Part shown: in pieces, positions 8,801 through 11,223 of the stretch | Numbering within the stretch: position 1 is the first letter of the stretch | How the letters are laid out: every line of letters starts with the position of its first letter | DNA from: Archangium sp. | Lineage (GTDB): Bacteria; Myxococcota; Myxococcia; Myxococcales; Myxococcaceae | Length of the DNA stretch: 11,223 nucleotides | Direction: 5' to 3' | Assembly: GCA_016793525.1 (NCBI GenBank) | Contig: JAEUJT010000251.1 | Coordinates: 1-11,223 of the forward strand | The notes under the pieces: model-generated | Database searches by the model: none | Told to the model about the DNA's origin: nothing | The model's input: the letters and a program-made list of their open reading frames with translations, nothing else | Program-made: the position numbers and the translations under genes

Positions 8801-10248
8801 AACGAGACCGCCTCGCACAGCGCCACGCGCTCGGAGACAGGCTTGGGCGCAGACACCGCCACCTCGAGCAATGGCCAAGCGCGCTCGAGTTCGCCCGCGG
8901 CCACCAGCATCGAGGCCAGCCGGAACGCGACCGGCGCGTGGTGCGGGTCGACCGCGATGGCCGCCTCGAGATGCGTACGCTCGAGCGCCTCGTCCTTCAG
9001 CACGCGCAGCGCGACATCGGCCAACGTCACCCGCATCGCCACCTGCGCCGACTTGTCTTTCAGCGTGGTGACGTGCCGCTCGAGCAGCTTCACCCCGTCG
9101 GCCCCGCGGCCCACTTGGATCAACATCTCGCACGCGAGCTCCGCCGCGTCGGACCGAGCGGGGTTCAGCTTGGCCGCGCGCTCGAAAGCCGCCGCCGCCT
9201 CGGCACCGTCGTTGAGCTGGGTCAGCAGAATGCCGCCGATGCGCAGCTCGAGGTCGACTTGCGCCTCTTTGTCGCGCGTCTCCGCCGCCAGCTTGCTGAA
9301 CACGGTCAGCGCGGCCCGCATGTCGCCCGACTTGTGCGCCACCGTCTCGAGCAAATTGAGGGCGGCGGGCATCGCCGGCCACAGCGCGAAGCAGCGGTCG
9401 ATGAATTCTTTGGCTTTGGCCACCGCGGTCGGCTCGTAGAAGGCGTAGAGCCGCGCCGCCTGCAGCGACAGCCGAGCCGCCGCGCGCCGATCGCGCTCCT
9501 CGAGCGACTGGGCCTTGAGCTGCTTCACCTTCTCGCGCCAGACGTATTCGAGCTTCGCCAGGTCTTTCTGCACCTGGTGGGCGCGCGGGTTCTTGTCGTC
9601 GATGGCCAGCGCGCGAACGAGGGCCTTCGTGGCCAGCCCGTGGTCGTGCGGAGACAGCAGCAGCCCTTCCGCGAAGGCGACGTATTCGTCGAGCAACGCG
9701 GCCTCACCCACCGCTTCGCGCTCGCGCTCGAGGCTGTCGAAGGCTGCGGAGGAATGCTCGTCGGCCATCAACAGCCGCCGCGCGCGCCGGTACCCCAGCG
9801 GCTCAGACGGAGCGACCCGCGTCGCGAGCTGGCAGCACAGCACCGCGCGGTGGCGGCGGCCCAGCTTGGTCTCGTACAGCTCGGCGGCGGCGAGGTAGTG
9901 CGCGGCGGCGGCAGACCCGGTGGTGGTCAGCGCCATGCGCTCCAGCGTCTCGGCCAGCAGCGCGAAGTCGGCGCGACCTTCGGCGATCTGCCGCACGCCG
10001 TTGAGGGGCTCCCGAGCGTTCGGGGCGTACACGAGCGCTCGGCGGAAGAGCTCTTCAGCCCGCACCGGGTTGCCCAGCCGAGTACGCGCGAGATCGGCGG
10101 CGCGCGACAACAAATGCCCCGCTTCTTCAGGCTTCGGAACCTCGCGGGCCCGCGCCTCGTACAGGCGGATCAGCTCTTCGACGCGGCCCGCTTTTTCAAG
10201 GGTGGCCTCGACGTCGCCAAAGGCTTTCTCGCCAGAAACAGGTGCCAT
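1..10248 (-). CDS. Giant tetratricopeptide-repeat protein (3' end outside window)
   Basis: This gene fills the window. I translated the frame ending at base 10248 codon by codon and found 3416 codons with no stop, still in repeat sequence at base 1. The visible part is roughly 375 kDa. The ATG at 10246-10248 is chosen because an in-frame TAA lies at 10264-10266 with no start codon between them, and repeat helices begin by residue 17. The protein is almost entirely amphipathic helix with TPR signatures: W-x-E-L at the start of helix A, A at mid-hairpin, and endings such as A-L-E-x-D-P-x-N-x-x-A-L-x-x-L-x-R-L-Y. Residues 17-650 are irregular, 651-2474 form six four-unit blocks, and 2475-3416 are a uniform ~72-residue array. 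I see no signal peptide, membrane helix or catalytic domain, so a cytoplasmic scaffold is the likeliest role (inference). No gene name is justified. It follows another solenoid gene on the same strand. The missing C-terminus could still carry a different domain. Confidence 0.95.
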   Translation of the reverse strand, partial: MAPVSGEKAFGDVEATLEKAGRVEELIRLYEARAREVPKPEEAGHLLSRAADLARTRLGNPVRAEELFRRALVYAPNAREPLNGVRQIAEGRADFALLAETLERMALTTTGSAAAAHYLAAAELYETKLGRRHRAVLCCQLATRVAPSEPLGYRRARRLLMADEHSSAAFDSLEREREAVGEAALLDEYVAFAEGLLLSPHDHGLATKALVRALAIDDKNPRAHQVQKDLAKLEYVWREKVKQLKAQSLEERDRRAAARLSLQAARLYAFYEPTAVAKAKEFIDRCFALWPAMPAALNLLETVAHKSGDMRAALTVFSKLAAETRDKEAQVDLELRIGGILLTQLNDGAEAAAAFERAAKLNPARSDAAELACEMLIQVGRGADGVKLLERHVTTLKDKSAQVAMRVTLADVALRVLKDEALERTHLEAAIAVDPHHAPVAFRLASMLVAAGELERAWPLLEVAVSAPKPVSERVALCEAVSLLCEDAGDHPRAFAALAFALPFDPGKQSLLMALTAAARRAQLQQPLALALRRAIQVAPPAAELPLWTALGQLLQAMERPIEAHEAWNEVLARQPDSVDAHDAVTAIRKQLAELPTDPRAKLEAEAKKLEAASVDPAAAAAVYRKILELDPHSVTTLQKLFTASMGLGSWAEAASVAEQLVALADGPEARQSWRAQLAQLYAERLDRRDAAADLYISLVEEGVTTATIIGGLERLAALGIRQTEVARLLAPHYAQNGDVQRQVASLLVLLSSAKELADKKGLLALLADTSEHRLLDGRAAFDFRLRGVALDPADASFRVEAARLARVLGAQQELARILTTQAAEVADAATARAMWLDAAALADEVKAVADAAAALQAAALKTPGDRLILSRLSDLWLRHQRWLEADGALRLLAPLREGPERVEVWLQVAQVNREAKRPREVATALSEALKAGGDEAQLLPQLANALEEAWQLRELVDVQAKLVALYEQQGEKDKAAAVGVSRARLLETALGDKAEAIRRYAEVLTQRPSDADSISALEQLLNDETHRGAAARALLPALTHANDHRRQTAMWAVIAETSKDSGERVQALKTAADLHANSLRQPELAFVSLVTALKEAPGDAALRTATRNAAEAADTLDSYVEALEDIIEHGVGPAELALRLELAEVLEKKVDDVPGAITQLTSALKIDGKHLEALRALHRLHRAREAWPEVVVFTEQLAALEQDLETKGALDREAAIVAEQKLNDLERASANWRRVASRDAMAKDAASALDRLSTQLDRPAELAFALSLRCTQEAGTPGGLELQFRLAQVRQLRLNDVHGAVELYRQILSADPAHEGTRAALEALVRQPVPEAAEAMALLDPVLAAGSDHQRRLALREARLANISTPQEGAVLRREQRVILERDLGRPEAAFMQALKSFAEGVDRDELQPELERLATQTGSLAELAEIYESAGENAVDLAAKLRWLRRAAVIHQEQGETDDAIRVWKALLEAQADDGQALQALQTLFEQSQNARSLSDVYLKHAQLAADPAQKLDLLMKAGAAFDTAGNAEQGIATYVEAAALGNSVEAFQALDRLYAHEHRWGEQAEVLTRLARALTDPDARAAAWNKRAGVLVRLERQDEALEAYKEALSAVPSELHAVAGLEALLTDEEVRVGAAKVLEPVYRAASDFKKLVDVLDAMVPTTDGDARRAMLTELATLREATGQKALALTTRLRAFAERPDDEDAREALERLAADLGAFEELTSAYQDALERGVSEALTVELWRRLAVISTERLERFDLAAQAWNEVLARRAEDRPALNALARLYTRTSDVKALAAVMQRQVAVEPDVDAQLNLLFELAALADDALSDKRLAAQCYQAILERRPDDQNALKLLGRVLTELERWPELAALLVREAALAESQHHEEAALELLVRLGRLRLSRLGDPRAALTTFQEVLRRRPAHAGAVGALEEMARSENPLKGEAASTLEPVFAEEGEHLKLVQMLEAQVGAEPLPVERAGLLRKMADVYAQQMDNPEMAFVAASRALREDPNEAKNLELVLTLSSKSDVMDEAIALLGEVAPKASNDAARAGAYRALARLQMQNDESSEAVESWKRVLEVAPTDAEALEQAGKLLALGGRGAELLEVIKRQLTVEEDLGRRCALLLQLATVQEGQGDPASAFTSLRRVLELKPDEVTALERLDTLCEAQQRWPELADVITRRAKLLPPEEQSPLVFRLAVVRETRLLDKAGAIELFSWLLSQNATHAGALQRMEAIVQKEPQNQPAVEVLLRAYRQGDPAKLAQLIEVRAGVSPDAVERKTLLMELASIRDAQSEPELAYLALYRAFKEDPNDAALRKKLEAAAQAASSWDELAAAYEAELGRITEPADSAQVCFTLGQILEQQLKEPERAVLFYERARALHPGIAGKALAALDRLYGQLDQPMEQADALEAMADGATEAADKVALAFRLGQLVTERLDDMNRAASAFEKVLAADAKHLPSLRSLETIYEQAKSNDKLYKVLETQATLVQGPERERVLTKMALTASEGIGDVDNSITLYRELLSKNPRNEQAFEALNVLLERASRFEELRELLVAKLQTTVDPRELVRLNERLGKVLFEKLNKPEDAVAAFKAALDRDARNQISLFALRDIFEALGRKDDLVIVLRRLIPLQEDPSGVKQIRIRLAEIIAGSPRREESLDAGRRALEVEPHTIPELDRLYAVFFQLKSWPDVVRVLEARAQVFLNLEERESAVQSMFMLADMWRTAAGKPESAAAALGRVLEIDPANKQAYDQLLELHTKVNDWRNYTLVMDRFLPHLLTPEEKVGSLLTMAKVQEQKLGQKDAAFLQYCRALQIDATDDLVREQVERLADETGSHEELAAVYEEVADSLPKGPLAEHMFLTLARVQDTKLDEPEAAEASLRKILEFDPTNERALERLSSMFNRRGQNREYIVSLEQKLEAAPSIEKRKEVLREIARVFDEQLNDAGEAERALQRAIDLEPDTGTLSILAELQRRQENYAGVASALLRMRDLVATPEERSKLQVDVAQVYERDLQDDEAAVAGFRQALEFDPGNPVALESLERLYTRLDRPAELLAVYERQIELAQDYRERVKVLFKSASIWEERYQNFANADSCIDAALQIDPANLQAIKTLERLRKAQARWEELVGVLERHFQLLIDPAEKAEICVEMGDVFHQQMKVVDRAVTAYHQALDVSPSCRPAMHALGKLYERSGNWPFALEMLEREAQAVGADPEAVELWFRAGKINEDMLSDMTAAKRCYQEALRIDPSYVPAIRTLKGLFEGEKDWDSYEKALLDEAEQTEDPEERAKAFLEVARFYESREDRDAATKAYESALKLIPDSLEAARPLADIYLSTEKWERCEAMLAIVTAKLSQKVAQAPDDIELTKELCRRYYRLGYVCEKNARRDKALSSYEKAYQLDSTYLAVLEGYGNLLVQ
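2827..8298 (-). repeat. Six tandem four-unit TPR blocks (302-307 residues each)
   Basis: I used the start of helix A (the W-x-E-L position) as an anchor. Anchors fall at residues 651, 740, 812, 883; 953, 1045, 1117, 1188; 1260, 1350, 1421, 1494; 1563, 1651, 1721, 1792; 1865, 1958, 2029, 2101; 2172, 2259, 2330, 2403; then 2475. Spacings in each block are one long step (89, 92, 90, 88, 93, 87) followed by three steps of 69-73. Block lengths are 302, 307, 303, 302, 307 and 303 residues. Block coordinates are 7393-8298, 6472-7392, 5563-6471, 4657-5562, 3736-4656 and 2827-3735. The long step contains an extra 15-21 residues with an L-x-P-x-[YFL]-like motif. At the DNA level copies are well diverged, so the duplications are old. 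Anchors without Trp were placed by the following L-x-x-x-L pattern and could be off by one or two residues. Confidence 0.82.
8299..10200 (-). repeat. Irregular N-terminal TPR-like region of the giant protein
   Basis: Residues 17-650 are helical and TPR-like but not evenly spaced. Clear hairpins include the segment around residues 57-76 (A-E-E-L-F-R-R-A-L-V-Y-A-P) and residues 349-363 (A-A-A-A-F-E-R-A-A-K-L-N-P). Three neighbouring units with starts near residues 309, 381 and 453 keep the 72-residue spacing. Outside them the register is lost. Cys and Met are somewhat more frequent here than in the later array. This part probably caps or begins the superhelix. Confidence 0.75.
8401..8484 (-). 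other. Charged helical linker in the giant protein
   Basis: Residues 589-616 are Lys/Glu/Ala-rich with a central L-E-A-E-A-K-K-L-E pattern and only weak TPR character. The segment sits just before the regular block array, which starts at Trp651. It may be a single long helix or a hinge between the irregular N-terminal region and the periodic part. Too short to call a coiled coil with confidence. Confidence 0.45.
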
Positions 10249-10304
10249 GGGAGAGCGGAGACCTTAGCCCCCGCTCGCCTCAAAACAATCGAGAGTTTCG
10301 CTGG
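10249..10304 (-). other. 56-base gap between the two repeat-protein genes
   Basis: Read on the minus strand, this gap holds no convincing hairpin followed by a T-run and no clear -35/-10 pair, which supports read-through from the upstream gene. No canonical Shine-Dalgarno sequence sits 5-10 bases before the ATG at 10248. The bases directly in front are pyrimidine-rich. The nearest purine-rich candidate, AAGG (10262-10265), is 13 bases from the ATG, which is far. Translation of the giant protein may be weak, coupled to the upstream gene, or dependent on a non-SD start. Confidence 0.5.
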
Positions 10305-11223
10305 TTACGCCGATGCGGCAGGTGGCGGAACCGGGTCAGACGGCGGGGTCTGGAGCGCCTCCACTGAAGCCGCACCGTCAGCCGCGGCGTCACCTTCAGC
10401 GGCGGCCTTGGCTTTGGGCTCCGGCCTCGGGAGCGCGGCCACGCGATCGGCATTCGCGGTGTCACCGGCGCGGCGGTACAGCTTCTGGGCGCGATCGAGG
10501 TGCCCCGCGGCTTCGGCGAACTCCGCCGCCCGGGGGAACTGCTCGAGCTGCTCGAGCACGAACGACGCCTTGTCTTTGCGGCCCGCCTCGAGCCACGACT
10601 CGACCGCGGTCGACAGGTCGCCCAGCAGCTCTTGCCACTTGGCCTTCGCCGAGATGTCGTTGGCGTCGATCGACTTCTGCAGGTGCTCGCTGGCCAACAC
10701 CTTGGCCTCTTCGTCGAGCTTCAGCTTCTGCATGAAGTGGAACGCCTTGGGCGCCGGGAGGGGCTTGAGCACCTCCAACGTCTTCGCCTTGTCGCCGGTG
10801 CTCAGCAGCACGGTCGCCGCGCCGAGGCGGTCGCCGCGCTCGATCAGCGACGTCACCTCGAGCTCGCGCACGCGGTTGACGGCCGCCAGATCTTTCGCGC
10901 GCTCATAGGCTTTGCGAGCCAGCGAGAACTTCTTCGCCCGCTCGTACGCGAGGCCCGCCTGATCGAACTGCTTCGCGCGCTCGTACAGTTTGGCCACCGC
11001 ATCGAAGTCGTTGCGAGCCACCTGATAGGTCATGAGGCGCTCCCACGCCTGCGCGCGCTCGAGCACGAAGGCCACGTCGGCAGGCTTCATCTTCGCAGCG
11101 ATCTCGGTGAACTTGTCTTCGAGCCCGCCCAGCGCGGCGTTGCGCAGCGCGGCCTTCAGATCGCCGCCGATCTCGAACAGCCGCAGCGCCCACTCGTGCG
11201 ACTTGTGCTGCTCGTGCATGCGC
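10305..11223 (-). CDS. Helical-repeat protein, C-terminal part (5' end outside window)
   Basis: I do not recognise this protein as a named family. The frame is open to the right edge and stops with TAA at 10305-10307. The first ATG is at 11217-11219, only four bases from the edge, and it falls inside repeat-like sequence, so the true start is probably upstream. Residues are numbered here from that ATG (304 residues). Residues 46-123 and 189-253 are tandem 13-residue amphipathic units with Ala at position 4 and often Tyr, Leu or Trp at position 8. Three neighbouring units end in YERAK. Residues about 124-188 are less regular helix. Residues 264-304 are a Pro/Ala-rich, partly acidic tail that looks disordered. 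No enzyme motif, signal peptide or membrane segment is visible. It reads as an alpha-solenoid, so a scaffold or interaction role is inferred. The giant TPR gene follows 56 bases downstream on the same strand, suggesting cotranscription. The coding call is firm; the function is unknown. Confidence 0.9.
   Translation of the reverse strand, partial: RMHEQHKSHEWALRLFEIGGDLKAALRNAALGGLEDKFTEIAAKMKPADVAFVLERAQAWERLMTYQVARNDFDAVAKLYERAKQFDQAGLAYERAKKFSLARKAYERAKDLAAVNRVRELEVTSLIERGDRLGAATVLLSTGDKAKTLEVLKPLPAPKAFHFMQKLKLDEEAKVLASEHLQKSIDANDISAKAKWQELLGDLSTAVESWLEAGRKDKASFVLEQLEQFPRAAEFAEAAGHLDRAQKLYRRAGDTANADRVAALPRPEPKAKAAAEGDAAADGAASVEALQTPPSDPVPPPAASA
10308..10430 (-). other. Pro/Ala-rich disordered C-terminal tail of the upstream protein
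   Basis: Residues 264-304 are low-complexity. A short K/P/E stretch is followed by an Ala/Asp/Gly-rich acidic part and a Pro-rich end finishing in P-P-P-A-A-S-A. No helical repeat register survives here. This is probably an unstructured tail that ends the solenoid. No binding motif is recognisable. Confidence 0.7.
10461..10655 (-). repeat. Five tandem 13-residue helical units (second cluster)
   Basis: Residues 189-253 of the upstream protein again divide into 13-residue units, starting at 189, 202, 215, 228 and 241. Ala is at position 4 in the last four units. A small-Gly pair (A-G or L-G) occupies positions 11-12 in four of the five. The unit at 241 has Tyr at position 8, like the first cluster. 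A further weaker unit may follow at 254. The two clusters share length and pattern but are separated by about 65 residues of less regular helix. Confidence 0.75.
10851..11084 (-). repeat. Six tandem 13-residue helical units (first cluster)
   Basis: Residues 46-123 of the upstream protein divide without gaps into six 13-residue units starting at residues 46, 59, 72, 85, 98 and 111. The units at 72, 85 and 98 are the clearest: a hydrophobic residue first (Phe), Tyr at position 8 and the ending Y-E-R-A-K. The unit at 46 keeps L-E-R-A at the same place. At the DNA level the period is 39 bases, but the copies have diverged. A TPR hairpin is about 34 residues, so this is not a canonical TPR. It may be a solenoid of very short helices, similar in spirit to the A-G-x-x-x-x-A helical arrays of vesicle-coat and intraflagellar-transport proteins; that comparison is inference. 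Confidence 0.8.

Noticed and set aside
1..10248. Very frequent CTCGAG palindromes, possibly a protein-binding or uptake motif
   Set aside because: Many are in-frame CTC GAG encoding Leu-Glu, a common dipeptide in these helices, and the preferred codons make the hexamer recur. No spacing or intergenic placement suggests another function.
1..10248. Possible frameshift or sequencing error in such a long gene
   Set aside because: I translated every codon and the repeat register continues without a break from residue 651 to the edge, so no frameshift is needed to explain the data.
10249..10304. Possible promoter or terminator between the two genes
   Set aside because: No stable hairpin with a T-run and no convincing -35/-10 pair could be seen in 56 bases.
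8503..10908. 801-codon open frame on the plus strand
   Set aside because: It lies codon-for-codon opposite the giant gene. Stops in that frame require TTA, CTA or TCA codons in the sense gene, which are rare at this GC. The translation is rich in L/E/Q/V/R because CTC pairs with GAG and CTG with CAG, so it mirrors sense composition. It also runs across the intergenic gap into the upstream gene.

Overview
The window is one strand of a high-GC bacterial genome and holds almost nothing but alpha-solenoid repeat protein. Two genes lie head to tail on the minus strand, separated by 56 bases, and both run off the window. The first (11223 to 10305) is the C-terminal part of a helical-repeat protein with an unusual 13-residue period. 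The second (10248 to 1) is a giant tetratricopeptide-repeat (TPR)-type protein. I read 3416 consecutive codons of it without a stop, and it is still inside repeat sequence at the left edge. High GC, strong GC3 bias and giant cytoplasmic TPR proteins of this style fit Myxococcota (myxobacteria and relatives). That is an inference from style, not a database match.

Layout along the giant protein: residues 1-16 are a short non-repeat start. Residues 17-650 are irregular TPR-like helices that include a charged linker. Residues 651-2474 form six consecutive higher-order blocks of 302-307 residues. Residues 2475-3416 are a uniform array of about 72 residues per unit. Each higher-order block is one long unit (87-92 residues, carrying an extra L-x-P-x-Y-like segment) followed by three ordinary units of 69-73 residues. 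The array is therefore nested: about 36 residues (one helical hairpin), about 72 (paired hairpins) and about 304 (four-unit block).

Neither protein shows a catalytic motif, signal peptide or membrane segment in the visible part. Same strand, short gap and no visible terminator suggest one transcription unit. The likely role is scaffolding or protein-protein interaction, but no partner or pathway can be named from this window. I see no RNA genes, mobile elements, CRISPR arrays or promoters. The long open frames on the plus strand are antisense artefacts of the codon usage of the giant gene.
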